From NCBI GenBank assembly GCA_032358255.1, contig JAULBX010001114.1, forward strand, positions 62,001 to 126,000: DNA of 64,000 nucleotides, read 5' to 3'. The notes under the pieces were generated by a model. That model saw only the letters and a program-made list of their open reading frames with translations, was not told the DNA's origin and made no database searches. The position numbers were made by a program, and so were the translations under genes. Below, in pieces: positions 1-12,467 of the stretch (its first letter is position 1; each line of letters starts with the position of its first letter). This stretch comes from Heterotrichella gracilis (lineage: Eukaryota; Sar; Xanthophyceae; Tribonematales; Xanthonemataceae).

Positions 1-719
1 GCGTAGATTATTAGTCCCCCTGCTATGGTAATGATTATCATGGATTGAAGGCAGGATTGAAGGCTGAATTTTGAATTTAGGCTATTTGAGACCTCCTGGT
101 AGAGAAGTGCAATGTACTTTTTTTATTTGCAGTATCCCAAGTGGATGCAAAATGTTCATCCATGTGCGGCACTGCTATTGGGTTTGAGTGGTACATGTTG
201 CAGCATTTGCCTGCTTGATTCTGCATGATATTATCACAGGATTGGTGTACACGTGCTACTGTGGCAGTATTGGACACCAAGTGTGCTAGCAGGTGTAGTG
301 TTCACTTTCTATAGTGAAGCAGCATGACAAACAAATACGGGATAAATTCAGAATCCCCTCAACATGACCACCGCATGGCATTGGCAGGAGTTCCGAGTAA
401 TGCTACGCCCCATATGGTATGACAACAACATTGTTTGGGCGGGTGGTCCGACACCCGGTGCTGTAATGAAGAATCTTTTGCTGAGTCTCTCTTATGATCA
501 ATTTGATATGCGTGTAATTATACTGCTGCTAACAGTGTGCACACGAAATGCTGCAAAAAGCCGCTGCAGTTGATGAACCCATTGCAAATTCTGATGTTAA
601 AACTGTGGCAGGCTGCGAGTCCACGCCTATGTGCTGGCAGCTGCTTGTATCTGTCTGTTACCATGTTGTCTAGTGCATTCAATGAAAGATCCTTGGCCAG
701 TCCATGCCTTGACCCGCTG
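1..719. other. No gene recognised (left edge)
   Basis: Only short unsupported open frames are visible on both strands. The right part holds the 3' flank of the macro-domain gene, whose stop codon is at 720-722. No RNA gene or mobile element was recognised. Confidence 0.5.
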
Positions 720-2703
720 TCACAGCTCGCGCTCCGGCGTGTCCTCCCCTCCTTCACCCTCCTGCACCTCCTCCGTCAACCCCATCCCTCTGGCAGCCGC
801 CTCCCATGCCGCCCATGGCCCTGGGTTCACCAACATGAAGTGCACCTCGCGCAGCGGTGGGCCGGCAACCTCCTGGCACGTGGAGAGCGCAACCTGCAGG
901 CAATGAAAGCTTCTATGCTCACTTCATCACACAGTGTATGGTGCGCTGAAAAGGGCTAAAGGTACACAGCCCATGGCGGGCACTCAGAAATATGTGTAGG
1001 CTATATAGGCTTTGGGGTGCATGCTGACCAGCATTATTTGCCATAACTTCCAGCAATGAGCCATTAAGGCACGCACCTGGGCGGCTTCATCGAAGGGGTA
1101 CCCAAAGACACCGCAGCTGATGGCTGGGAAGGCTATGGTCTTGAACTGGTTTGCCCGTGCAATGGTGAGGGAGCTCCTGCAAGCAGCAGCATGGGGACAT
1201 CTCTCTATAGTGGCCGAGCATCGACATGTGCTGCCAACGGCACAGCGGCACAACCTAGCAGTCCCATTAACTGATGCATGGTGGGTCGCAATTCATTACC
1301 CATGGATCATGACACCTGGTGTCACAGGGGCAAACTGGTAGAAGTGCATTTGCGGCTGAAGCAATGCACCAGGGCTCAGCAAAACAATTGCATAGGCAAT
1401 CATGGTGGTGGCTTACTCACCTGTATGCGCTGGCCAGCAGCGGCGCCGATTGTGCAGCGTCCTCGTACACCGGCCCAACTGTGTGGATCACATACTCAGC
1501 TGGCAGATTGAAACCCCTGCACAATGGGAACCAGCCATGGAACCAGGTGCACGAGGAGTGCTGGCATGGCCAACCACACACACCATGCCTGGCAACCTGG
1601 CAAACATGCAGCCAGCCGCAAAGAATTCCACCAGAAATTCCACGCTGCCAGCCACCTGTCTAGGTGACACCAACCCACCAGCATGGTGGAACTCTACACC
1701 AAATCAAAGTAAACATCCGATAGCATGCGGTGTGTGCGTTTTGAAGGCTGATCTCGTCAGCTGGAGACAGCCACAGGGACTGATGCATTAGGAAATGGCA
1801 GTGGACCTTACGCTGTGACTCGCGCGTCGCCTGTAGGGCATCGCACGCCAGGCTCCACTTCATGCACGCGCGCACATGCCTCCCGTAGAGCCGGGCCCGC
1901 CGCCCGATGAATGGCGCCATCCACCCCTCCACCGCCCAGCATGCGCTCGTTGGCTGTAAGGTGTGGGAGAATGGCACTTCAGGCATTGGGTAGGGTCATG
2001 CCATGAATGCACAGGACAGACATGCCTATTTTGGCGGACCTCATAATTGCAGGAATGCGTGGGGATTGCAGGACATGGGCGTGCCAATGCCATAGGACCC
2101 TGTCAGGTCAAGCTGTAGTGCACACGCAACTCTGACATATCCGGCATACTGCGGGTACATCATGGATGCGCGTGGCAATAGGATAGCTTGCAAGGTTACG
2201 CCGACTCCCCGCATGCTGTGTGTTTGTGTAACCATGTGCATATGCATGCATATGTCAAACAAAAGCAGGGTGGACTAGCCCACAGCTTAGGCACAGCTGT
2301 GCTTTTCCCCTAGGGTTATTTATATTGGAGAGGGTAACTTGGTGGATGTTTCCCCAACAATGCGCTTACCAGCGTTGACAATGGCATCCCCCACCCACTG
2401 CGTTAGGTCGCTCCACTGGAGAATCAGGGAGGTGGTTTCTGTCAACTTGAACCGCAGAGGCCGGGGCGGCATTCCTGCTTCACTGACACTGGACAGCAAA
2501 ACCAAGGCTGTGAGCCTGCTGACTGTGTTTCTGGTGTTGAACTGTGCTGCTAGCGCATGGCCGTGCCTAGGGATGCGGCTGGTTGTGTTGAGGTTTGGGC
2601 GACGTTGGAGGCTTGTGGGTGCTAGTTGTTTGCGTGCGAGAGATGCTGGGTTTAGGTGTTGTTGAGCGTGTTGAGTAGCGCTTCCTACTGCCCGGATAGG
2701 CAT
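720..2703 (-). CDS. Macro-domain (ADP-ribose/O-acetyl-ADP-ribose hydrolase-like) protein
   Basis: Five minus-strand exons join in phase: 2703-2370, 1953-1812, 1516-1421, 1176-1077 and 893-720, giving 281 residues. Visible macro-domain signatures in order are GDAIVNAAN across the first junction, [16 protein letters not shown] at the start of exon 2, [22 protein letters not shown] across exons 2-3, and [17 protein letters not shown] in exon 4. The family (AF1521, YmdB, MacroD) binds ADP-ribose, and MacroD-like members remove O-acetyl or mono-ADP-ribosyl groups; the [10 protein letters not shown] loop fits the MacroD-like branch. About 75 residues precede the domain and are rich in R, S, T, N and A with no acidic residue until late, so an organelle presequence is likely (inference). 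A later Met at 2472 is the alternative start. Substrate is unknown. Confidence 0.88.
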
Positions 2704-3303
2704 GTGCGTGCATGTATTGAGGGTGTGTTCACTGTTGCGTAGGCATGGGCGTAATGAGGCAAGGTTTGTCTAGTCCATACGTCAGAGCGCCAGGCAGAAC
2801 CATGACGAAGAGGCACGCTTGAGCTTCAATTTGAAGACACGATTTTCGAGAGATACAGGCAAGCAGTACGTCTCCAAACGCAAACAAAATTGCGAGTCGC
2901 GCGGGGATGGCGAGTCAGCGATACGGCTCTTAAATATATGTTGGTGAAAGGTCCAAGCCGCAGAAATTCCGAATTGCACGGTGCATATGCATATGCAAGC
3001 GCTGCTGTAGAAGCTGGTTGCAGACAACGTTGGCCTTGACCCGCTGGTCCAACTTGTGATGGAACGGTTTTGGCTACGCCGTGTCATCGTGTTGTCATAG
3101 CACACACCAAACAAAGGGCACAATTGGAGATTGCACTGGCACTTGGCCCACAGCCCTCAGAGCCCACAGAGACAAGAACGCCGCATGAGCTGCCACAACA
3201 ACACTGCATTGGTCGCAGTTATTGGAACGTTGCGTGCTTTTTAAAAGCCTGTAGGCTGCTATGTGTTGACCTGCACTAGTGTTGGAGTAGGGGGCACGGC
3301 ACC
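2704..3303. promoter_or_regulatory. Intergenic region between divergent macro-domain and CYP59 genes
   Basis: The macro-domain gene runs left from 2703 and the cyclophilin gene runs right from 3304, so this 600-bp stretch must carry both promoters. No clear TATA box or defined element was recognised. A short CATATGCATATG palindrome lies near 2984-2995. Confidence 0.4.
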
Positions 3304-6300
3304 ATGGCGGTACTACTGGAGACTAGCAAGGGCGATATGGTGCTGGACTTGTTCGTCGAAGATTGCCCAATAACCACCAAGAATTTTCTCAAACTGTGCA
3401 AGTAAGCCTCGCATGCATGTCGAGTTGGGAGCTTGTGCGTTCTTGCGTTGTCTGAGCGGCATTCGTTTAGCACTTTGTTGGCTGTTACATTTCCAAAATA
3501 TGCATAGTACACTCATATAGCGACTTAGACTATGCAAACGGTGGTGGGAACTAAGGAATGTATGCATGCATATACCAAGGTTTATATGCATGCATCATGG
3601 TGCCACATGCAAGCGATCACCAAAGCCGTGTATGGCCGTCTGATGGGACTTACTATCTGGGAATCCACCATTGTCATTTCTGGTTAAATGGAGACTCCGG
3701 CCAGATGTTTAGCTGAATTGTGTTGACAAGAAACAAACGTGGAGATGCATCCGGGCAATGTACCAAGTGGGCACACTGATGTGTATATGCATGTGCCAGC
3801 CAATTGTGGTGTAAATATCCACCATTGCTTACATCACGATGCTGACGCTGGAACCAATGGCTGTGCACCCACCCCTGGCCACTCAAGTGCGCCGCGCCCA
3901 ACCACATGTGTGTTTTACCCCACTGTAGGCTCAAGTACTACAACAACTGTCTGTTCCACAACGTGCAACGCAACTTCATCGTCCAGACGGGTGACCCCAC
4001 CGGCACAGGCACAGGAGGAGAGTCTGTCTACGGGTGCGTGTGATAATAGTCGCACCACCCGTGAGCTGCAACACTGCCACTGGGTTGGTGGTGCAGCATT
4101 ATCCCTGAATGCACTATTCCCCGTCGTTGTGATGCAGCATTACTTTTGCATCTGCAGTTGCAGCTACATGTGTGGTCTGGAGGATGCGTATTTATCACAA
4201 ATTTGCGATTGACCCCAAGCCTGGCCTTTCTTGTAACGCGTCACTATCCTAAGATAAGCCATATCCCTGTATGGTGCAGCATCGTGTATGGAGAGCAGGC
4301 CCGCTTCTTTGAGGATGAAATCAGGCCCAAACTCAAGCACACGCGGAGGGGAATGGTGGGCATGGCAAGTAAGTCTGAGGCTTTAGGCCATTGCATGTGT
4401 GGTGCGTGCACCAGGGGTGGCTGGCGTATGCGCGCTTATTGCAGTGTGTGCGGGTTGAGTGGGAGTGCAGGGAGCGCGTGGGCGCCCTTTCTTTACAGTA
4501 TATGGGTCCGGCGCTAGTTGCCTGCATGATGCATGTGGATGTGGGCTACCTTGGGCTGGTGCATCCAACACTTCTGCCATGCACCCCATGCTGGCAGCAA
4601 TTGATAAGCAACAATGGCATGTAGTCGGCATGCAGCATTTGCCATCATTAGGATTCTACAGTGTGACGACACGCATGAAAGCACATGTCCATTGCATGCC
4701 AACGCATCTGCCCTACGAGCTTGCCTACATGGGTGGCATGTGCTCATTCCGAAGGCTGCAACTCCAGCTTGCTGAACGGTTGTATGTTATTTACCATTTC
4801 ATTTTTATATTCTGAGGACTTGTGCAATTACCATTAATTGTGCGATTATTTCGGACAGCAGTAGGAGTGCTCAGGCTGCACATCGCACAGGGATTGAAAG
4901 GGTGCCTGATTGCCTTGGGGCACCCCGATGCTGGGAACCCACAGCGGACGCTAACTGCATCGCCCTGACAAACCAACAGGGGCAGAATTATGGCCCTCAG
5001 GATCACCCATTGCGTGCCCATATTGCATTCCCGCCTGCGATCCCACTTGGCACTCGATGATTCACAGGTGCCGGGGAGGACCTGAATGCATCCCAGTTCT
5101 ACATCACTGCTGGCGAGAACCTGGACAGCCTGGATGGGAAGCACACCGTATTTGGCGAGATTTCGGAGGGGCTGGAGGTTCTAGAGCAGATCAACGAGGC
5201 CTATTGTGACGATGATGGACGGCCATTCCAAAATATTCGGTGGGTGAAGGACACTGGGAGGCACTGTACAGTGGACATGGGATCACTGCATAGTGGTGTC
5301 CTTGTGTGCAGATATGCATGCGGTTGAAATGTCGTGCAGGCCATGGGGCAAGGTGTGTGTGGGCGGGGGGGCCTGGGGGAGGGGCTGTGCCTCTATTGTG
5401 ATTGATGAAGGCGTCAGGCACGAGATGCACAACAACATCCCAACTGGCGCCGTCAGACTCCTGCACAAGCATGCACCGCACCCATATCCCACCCACCAGC
5501 ACCCCTCACTCATCTACCCTGGCCGCCCACACACACAGGATTCGGCACACCATCATATTGGATGACCCATTCGATGACCCCCCTCAGCTGGATGCGCACA
5601 TCCCCGACCGATCCCCTTCACCTGCATTTGCGGCGGACGATCGGCTCGAGGATGATTGGGAGCCGGAGCAGGACGCTCGGCCCCTGGAGGAGATTGAGGA
5701 GGCTAGCAGGTAGGGTGTTGGGTAGGGTAGGGTTGAAGGGCGTCTGGTATACTGGGCTGACCTTAGATACAGAGGTTTTTATTTAGCTAGTGCGCCATCA
5801 GCGGTATGTTTTGGACAGGGCTTCCCTGCCTGTTATTACGATTGGTGATACCTCTCACCTGGGCCGTGCATGTGCCTGTAAGTACCCTGCCTTCACTGTT
5901 GCGTTTAACCATGTGATGCCCCCGCCCCCCCACCCCCCACCCAGGCGCACCGAAGCCGCCAGCCGTGCAGTGGTGCTGGAGATGATCGGCGACCTTCCCG
6001 AGGCAGACGCCAAGCCCCCCAGCAACATGCTGTTTGTGTGCAAGCTGAACCAGGTGACCAGCGAGGAGGACCTGGAAACCATCTTTGCGCGGTTCGGGCG
6101 CATCACGTCGTGCGACATCATCAGGTGCGCTGCAGGTACTCAAGGGGTCTAAGGGTACGGTGTAAGATGCAAGCTGGCAGCGGGGTGATAGAGGGGGTTA
6201 CGAGGTGGTGGTGCCAGTCTGGTGGCTACTGGGGCAAGTGGCAGGTCGCGCACACACAATGTCATGGCATGGTGTGTGCGACATGTGGGGAAGCGGGGTT

Positions 6301-8193
6301 GCAGCGTATGAGTCAAGGTGGGCATGCTCATGCGGCATCTGCGCGCGACAGACATTCCTGCGGGGCAGTAGTTTTGATGTCACACATGTAGGTGTGGATG
6401 CGCTTGTGAGATTGCCAGGGTGCACACAGTGCAGTGTGGTGCAAGGCACAGTAGATTGCCAGAGGCTGTGTATTGAGTGGGGTTTTTTGTGTGTGCAGGG
6501 ATTCAAAGACTGGCGACAGCCTGTGCTTTGCTTTCATTGGCTTTGACAACGACAAGTCTTGTGAGGATGCGTACTTCAAGATGAACAATGTGCTCATTGA
6601 TGACCGGCGAATCAAGGTACCGTTGGCACCCAAGTGGGCTGCTGCGAATGTTCGGTTGTGTCAGAGTGGGACCAGCGTTGCGAAGTTGCTGAACGCGCAT
6701 GAGTTGCATTGTCAATGCGCGGTGTGTGCAATGTACTTGTATGGTCCATCGGGTGTATGTCTGCCTGCATTTCAATCACTGGGTTGTTGCTGGGCATCAC
6801 CATTGGCTTGGGAGGCATGGCATCGCAGAGGTTTCAACCAGGGGCCTAAAAAAGGCAACATGCGCTATTAACCGCCTTCCAGCCTGGTGTCGCCCCCTCC
6901 ACAGTTGCTAAATTGTATCAAACCCTGACTCCTGGCGGTGTATCAATGCTGCAGGTTGATTTCAGCCAGAGCGTGCACCATCTGTGGAAGCAGTTCCGGC
7001 GGCATGGCAAGAAGGGCAGCGCAGATTTTGGGCGGGAAGCTAACGAGCACGAGCGCATGGAGCGCCCATCCAGGACAAAGCAGATTGGGAGTGGCACCTA
7101 CGAGTTGAAGGTGGGTGCATGCTGGCACGCATCGAGGTGATCAAGCTCTAGTCGGTACCATGCTGACTCAGTCTGTGACCGCATCATGCATGGTAGTACC
7201 CAAAATGAAGCTTGCTGCCCAGTAAACTGCCAACAGGTCCATGCGTTGCCCTCGTTTGAGTTGCGGCAGCAATTTAACTCTGATATGTGACCTTGTGAGC
7301 ATGTTGCTAAATCACGTTTCTGTCAGTACACTTTGCTCATGACACTGATATTGACCAGTGCAATTAGGAGGTGGGGGAGGGGTACACTTTTGTAGTCACG
7401 ACGTCATGTTGTGCTTTGTAATCTCGTGATGCCCACCGTACAGTGCAGTGCTGCGGTGCCACATTGGTTCAGAAAAGAAATAAATAAATAATGGCGCTTC
7501 TGCCCTATCAATTGTGTACTGTGGATGGTGCCTACAGGACAGGGTGCGGGCAGCTGGAGATGCTGGTGGGCGTGGTGGCGGCTATGGTTTGCTGCTGGGT
7601 GATGACGAGAGTGCAGAACCCTCTGCAAGGGTAGCAGAGCATCAGGCACCACCACATCGCAATGGGGGTGAAGGTGGCCAGGACCGCAGTCGCCGCCGCA
7701 GCCCAGACAGGTACTGAAAGAGTGCGACTGCATGAAATGCTGCACTGTGCACCGAGTCACTTTGGGTTACGTCAATAATTAGGGTTGCACTGGCCTCGGC
7801 AATGTACATAGGCACCATGGTGTGTATATCAGTGGCCAATAGCGCGTGGTACTGTAGTTGATATCCACATTTCACTGTTGCAGGAGCAGACCACCCCACC
7901 GTTACGAGGACAGGGGGCGGGGCTCGCACAGGAGCAGAAGCAGGAGCCCCCACAAGAATAGGCAAGAAACGCGCGAGTATGATCGGCGTGCGCGGCCTGA
8001 ATCACCGCCGTTACGTGACAGACAGCATGCTGAGCGAGTGGATCGACACAGGGATAACAGGCAGGAGGGGCACAGAAATAGAGAGAAGGACCCGACCAGC
8101 GGCAAGCACAAGCACAAGCATAAACATGACAAGAAAGAGAAGCGGCACAAGGAGGGGAAAGAGCATAAGCACAAGAGGGATTATTCAGATTAA
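3304..8193 (+). CDS. CYP59: CYP59/PPIL4-type cyclophilin with RRM and RS/HK-rich tail
   Basis: Ten exons join in phase: 3304-3401, 3929-4033, 4280-4368, 5068-5239, 5539-5709, 5945-6124, 6499-6616, 6955-7110, 7538-7710 and 7884-8193 (523 residues; Arabidopsis CYP59 and human PPIL4 are about 500). Residues 1-165 are a cyclophilin domain ([17 protein letters not shown] start, [22 protein letters not shown]). The linker has the family signature [13 protein letters not shown]. Residues 240-315 form an RRM, with RNP2 LFVCKL and RNP1 [11 protein letters not shown]. The C-terminus has Arg/Ser repeats and a run of alternating Lys and His. Family members link nascent transcripts, the RNA polymerase II C-terminal domain and splicing in the nucleus. 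The usual catalytic Arg and Trp of cyclophilin A appear replaced (FHNVQRN; S before LDGKH), so isomerase activity may be weak. The CCHC zinc knuckle of land-plant CYP59 is not visible between the RRM and the tail. Confidence 0.93.
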
Positions 8194-8755
8194 TGTCGGG
8201 CGGGTCCACTACGATATGCTCTGCCAGGCCAGGCAACTGGCTGGTTCTCTGGCGGATAGTGTGTGCTTTGTTACAAGTACTATGCCTGTAGTGGGGCGTA
8301 CTGGTGTGCAGTGTATCAAGATGCAAGCGGCCTGTTTGCTCATAAGGCCAACATACTGGGTATTTGCGTGAACAAGGGCTGAGCAATACACAGTTGGTGT
8401 AGTCAAATGTGGCTGACCTTCAGCGCAATTCTGCTGCAGTTCCATTGCATATCACCCTGTCCACACATCATGGGGGCTATCATAGCAATGCCAGCGGGTA
8501 AATAATACTTGTAAGTGCATGAATGCATAAGGTACTATATTTGTAGAATAGTAAGTTGCTGCTGGGATAACACGACGATAAGCAGCGTTGAAGCATGGCC
8601 CCATCTTGATATATAAGTGGGCACTGAAGAGTCACCCGCCCGCCCTCGAGATCTCCATAGTGACACTAAGTCGTTCAAAGGCCTTCTTCTCCAAGCCAAA
8701 TCACGACATCTGTTAAGCCATCAGGGTCTTGCTGCAAGTATTAGGTGTTCTGCAG
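8194..8755. other. Intergenic region between convergent genes
   Basis: CYP59 (plus) and the dynein light chain (minus) end towards each other here. A TGTAA, the usual green-algal polyadenylation signal, lies at 8510-8514 about 320 bp after the CYP59 stop and may end that transcript (inference). Nothing else was recognised. Confidence 0.35.
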
Positions 8756-9465
8756 TCAACCCGACTTGAACAGAAGGACCGCAATGGGACCTGCACCGAT
8801 TGTTGTGGAAGTGGTGGGTTGTCATACAAAACAATGAGCTCCACACTTCAGCAAGCTACAAACATGTCAAGGTGTAAGCTCAGGCACACAGGCTACTCAG
8901 CACTACAGCATCCTGGGCTGCACAGCCCAACAGGAGGTTTGAAATGCCCACATGTGGATGCTTACCCAAGTAGAAGTAGACAAAGTGTTTTGTTTCGTGG
9001 GTGACGTACGAACCTGCAAAAAATAACACAGACAAGTGAATAAGCTAGTACGCGAGGATTGTCCCACGCTCTCTTGGGCACTATCACAGCTTGAGAAATC
9101 TGACACAGTTTCACGGCATGCTTACCAAAGCTCTTGCCAACGATGCAGTGCCACGTTGGTTGGTGCTTTTTGTCAAACTCCTTCTTGATGTAGGAAGCGA
9201 TGTCCTTCTCCACTTGGAACTTTTCCAGCGCCTGCAGGGAATCTCAAGTTTGAAAGTTGCAATGCCGGCAGATTTCCCTTACATGCAAACGCTCATCTTG
9301 CGCTCTGCCGCGATCCAGCAACTGTAAACCTGAATTACGCGTACCCCAGAACTTTATATGTGCCTGAGCGCTTCAGGGCCGCACCTGTGAGGCACACTCC
9401 ACCGCGTCAGCTGCCATCTCCTCCGACATGTCACAGTTCTTGATTACGGCTTTATTCGACGCCAT
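8756..9465 (-). CDS. DYNLL1: Dynein light chain LC8 (DYNLL)
   Basis: Four minus-strand exons join in phase: 9465-9385, 9231-9126, 9013-8966 and 8790-8756, giving 89 residues, the normal LC8 length. Conserved landmarks include [55 protein letters not shown] and the C-terminal [17 protein letters not shown]8 is a homodimeric hub that binds short linear motifs in dynein intermediate chains and many other partners; in green algae the orthologue (FLA14 in Chlamydomonas) serves axonemal and retrograde intraflagellar-transport dynein. Reading on through the third donor would give an LC8 with a wrong tail, so the small last exon (11 codons including stop) is needed. Its presence alone does not prove that the alga makes flagella. 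It is head-to-head with eL29, 411 bp apart. Confidence 0.96.
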
Positions 9466-9876
9466 CGTGGATGAATGCCCCGCACTCGGCCCGGACAGAG
9501 CAAGCTGCTATTTGGAAATAACTGGGAGGGTTGCTTGGCCGAACCCTGTTGTACACAGTGAATGAATCAAGGCCACATTGCTGCTTTCTGCCTGCCTCCT
9601 GCAGTCCTTGATTTTCCTAGTCATGTTATGACCCCCTGTACAGAGTTTTGGAGTGGGGAAACTGGGAATGTGGCAATAAAGAGCGACAAGGCGGCTGCCA
9701 TCCCTCCCTCTTCTCTGTCCGGACAGCAAGGAAAGCAGGTAACTACAGGTTGGAAGGCTTGCTGCACAGCTGCTTTCGCCGGGTGCATCGACATCCTTCT
9801 GGCCGCCGTCTGGCCGCCATTTCGCTGGGGGTGGGATTACAACACTGAACTCGCAACTTGTTACTTGCAGAGCACA
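9466..9876. promoter_or_regulatory. Shared divergent promoter region of DYNLL and eL29, with likely 5'UTR intron
   Basis: The two start codons lie 411 bp apart on opposite strands. On the eL29 side a donor-like GCAG|GTAACT at 9739 and an acceptor TTACTTGCAG ending at 9870, six bases before the ATG, suggest a 5'UTR intron of about 132 bp, a common arrangement in ribosomal protein genes. This is inferred from splice consensus only. Confidence 0.45.
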
Positions 9877-10350
9877 ATGGCGAAGTCCAAGAATCACACT
9901 GCTCATAACCAGAGCTACAAGGCCCACAGAAACGGCATCAAGAAGCCACAGAAGCAGAAGTATGCTTCCACCAGGGGGGTGCGTACAGTGCACATCCACA
10001 CCAGCAGAGATGCTCACGAGTCATGCATGTCGTTGTGTTTTTGGGTAAACAGCAGCGAGAAGAATGCTGGAGTATGTGTTAAGCTTTCAGGCTACAGGGT
10101 TTGCTGGAAAGACCATATGCATGCCATATCTCAAGAGTGCTAACCTCGTGTGTTTTTGGTGCAGATGGATCCCAAGTTCTTGCGCAACCAGGTAAGCAAC
10201 TTCTGTCTTGTATGATAACGGTCATTGTTTCTTTCTACTGCATCACTTCATGTTATGCTTGCACCGGCAGTGTCCCGATCATTAACGCCCCTGATGTGCC
10301 CACTGCAGCGGTATGCCAAGAAGCACAACGTGATAGCCAAGGAGACCTAA
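9877..10350 (+). CDS. RPL29: 60S ribosomal protein eL29
   Basis: Three exons (9877-9978, 10165-10191, 10309-10350) encode 56 residues, close to the usual 55-61 of plant and yeast eL29. The start [20 protein letters not shown] and the following IKKPQKQKY, then [16 protein letters not shown], are diagnostic. The protein is very basic and sits on the large subunit near the 5S rRNA and L1 stalk side. The middle exon is only 27 bp (nine codons). It probably has an additional non-coding first exon. Confidence 0.96.
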
Positions 10351-11993
10351 GCGAGCGGGATGTTGTACCGCAGCTTTCCAGTGGACCTGATTTCACTGTG
10401 TATGTAACGCAAACCTTGCTGTCTACAGCCCGGTTGACATGTGCAGCCTCGGTAGTCGATGCTGTACTCTCGCCAGGACCCATCCCCGGGGACCTAGGCT
10501 GTTGCCGCTTTCGTGTCCAGAGGGTCAGGTGCTGATGCCAGTGCCACATCCTCGCAATGCACTGAGGCATGGGGGAGCACCCAGCCATGTGCACAGTACC
10601 GACAGTATCATCTTCTCCCGGGGGCGATGCACAGACTCACACAGGTTGCATGCCTGGTTGGGTTTGCCTTGAAGGCACTCATTCTTCAGGCAAAATTGGG
10701 ACTCATGCGCATCCATCAGCGGAGGACAGTAGTGGTATGATGCTGTCAGAGGTTCGCCGTGCAGGTCAAGTGATTTGTTGCACCTGGTTGGGTCACACAG
10801 CACTTGTTGGATCACTCTTGCATTATTGGCTGCAAGCACGAGGCGCATGGCGTTTGTTTAAGCAGTGGTAAGCTGCTTTTATTTAGCATTGTTCCCACTG
10901 GGCTCACAGCCGCTCACTCATCCGCAAATGCACAAGGTCATCCTATTGCACGCAACCCAGTGCGACATATAATAGAGGAGACATCAAAATGACATACTGT
11001 CGCCACTGCACAGCACAACTTGGGCTTTGGTTGCTCAGTAATGTGGAGCACCAGGTCCGAGACATGGGCAGTCAGCTGAGCCTGTCGGGGCCATATCTCA
11101 GGGCCTTGCAAAGGGTTGAGCAACCTTGGCAGTAGCCTTAGGCCTCACTAGAAGGTAGTTCTGTATGCCTGGTGGTTCCAACCATTTGAGCCGCACCAAC
11201 TGTTTCGTCAATCCTTCCCCAACCTATCGTCACTTATGAAAGGGAATTGCAGAACATTCGCCTGCCACCGTACCATGAGTGGCTTCTCAGTGGCACTGGC
11301 TCCCCGCCAGAGCCTGCGCAGCAAACTTTGGCGGCAACTGCGCAGCAATATTTGCAAGCCAGGTACCCTGACTGGATAATCGTCCTCTAGAGCCGCCGAC
11401 CAGCAAGTTATCACCTCTTCTCTCTTGCAGCGTAAAGCCTGCCTGATCACTGGTTTGCCATCTATGTTCCCACGGTCGCTCACCGCCATACCATATCTTT
11501 CCAAGCCCAGAGAGTACACGTGGTTACACCATTTACAAAACCACTTACATCTTCAGTAATATGTGCCACTGAGCCAAGCGCACTATATGCATACAAAGGT
11601 GGCAGCGCTGTGAGAGCGGCAGCACCGCCAAAGCACAACTTTGTTGGGTAGACCCAACAACTTCAGTGCATGGGCAAGCTACATACTTGACCTGAATGAC
11701 ATGCGTCCTGTCGCCGTCCACGCATGAATTAAGGTCAGCTGCATGAGTAAAAAAACAGACCTATGTAGCAAGCTTGGAGGGTGTGCTCTACAAAAATACC
11801 ACACCAAGCTGACCGAAGTGTACCATGTGAAAGGTGCAGACAGTAGGTCAGCACTGTCCTCACTACCAAGTTCACGCACGCCCCAAAGGCCGCCACAGAC
11901 AGCACTGTCCTTGACTGGGCCAGCGGAATAAGGCAACCGCAACGGGCCCAAAGGTCATAAACCTAGGTAAACCTACTGGTATGAGCGAGGTCA
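10351..11993. other. Intergenic, no gene recognised
   Basis: About 1.6 kb between eL29 and the convergent minus-strand small gene. A 103-codon minus-strand frame at 11208-11519 has no recognisable motif and no convincing splice partners. No RNA gene was recognised. Confidence 0.45.
10403..10407 (+). terminator. Candidate polyadenylation signal TGTAA for eL29
   Basis: TGTAA occurs 53 bp after the eL29 stop codon, a typical distance for the chlorophyte UGUAA signal. The cleavage site is not known. Confidence 0.35.
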
Positions 11994-12467
11994 TCAGTGC
12001 GAGTTCTTCCACGCAAAGAGGGCATCAATGTCCTCCTGTGACATGTTGTACTTCCCCACGATCGCTTGCAGCGATGACAGGTCTGCAGCTTTGTCTCCAA
12101 CAGCTGCATGCACGTCCGCCTGGTCAGCCTGGGCCTTCACCTTCCCCAGCAGCTTTCTCAAGAGCTTCTCGTCCTCCTTCTTGAAAAAGAGTCGCTCTTC
12201 GGCAGCTTCCTGCAGTCAAGAACCAACGGGAGTGACTACTTGACTGACTAAAGGCACACAGCTCTAACCTTGTGGCACACGCTCTTGTCAGTGTGGTATG
12301 CGAGTGTGCATGCATATGCCATTGGGGCACCTTGCGTATACTATACACACCTTGTCATCATAGCCTTTCATGCCGCCCATTGAAAGCATTCTGCATGACA
12401 CCAGCTTTGCTGGGGTGGAGGAAGTGTAGCGCAGGAAAGTTGGCACAATCAGCTTGAGGGAAGCCAT
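11994..12467 (-). CDS. Small probable mitochondrial protein, ATPase-inhibitor (IF1)-like
   Basis: Two minus-strand exons, 12467-12351 and 12209-11994, encode 110 residues. The first exon looks like a mitochondrial presequence: MASLKLIVPTFLRYTSS, hydrophobic and basic with no acidic residue. The second exon has EAAEERLFFKKEDEKLLRKL, which resembles the helical inhibitory segment of plant IF1-type proteins (acidic residues followed by a Phe-Lys-Lys and Leu/Lys pattern), then a less conserved C-terminal stretch ending DALFAWKNSH. IF1 blocks ATP hydrolysis by mitochondrial F1 at low pH. The match rests on a short charged helix, so a different small coiled-coil mitochondrial protein is possible. 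The gene model itself (presequence, clean splice, phase) is stronger than the name. Confidence 0.5.

Noticed and set aside
8966-9013. Reading dynein light chain exon 3 through into [14 protein letters not shown] as the C-terminus.
   Set aside because: The GTAAGC donor and a downstream exon encoding the conserved LLFKSG end give the full canonical protein.
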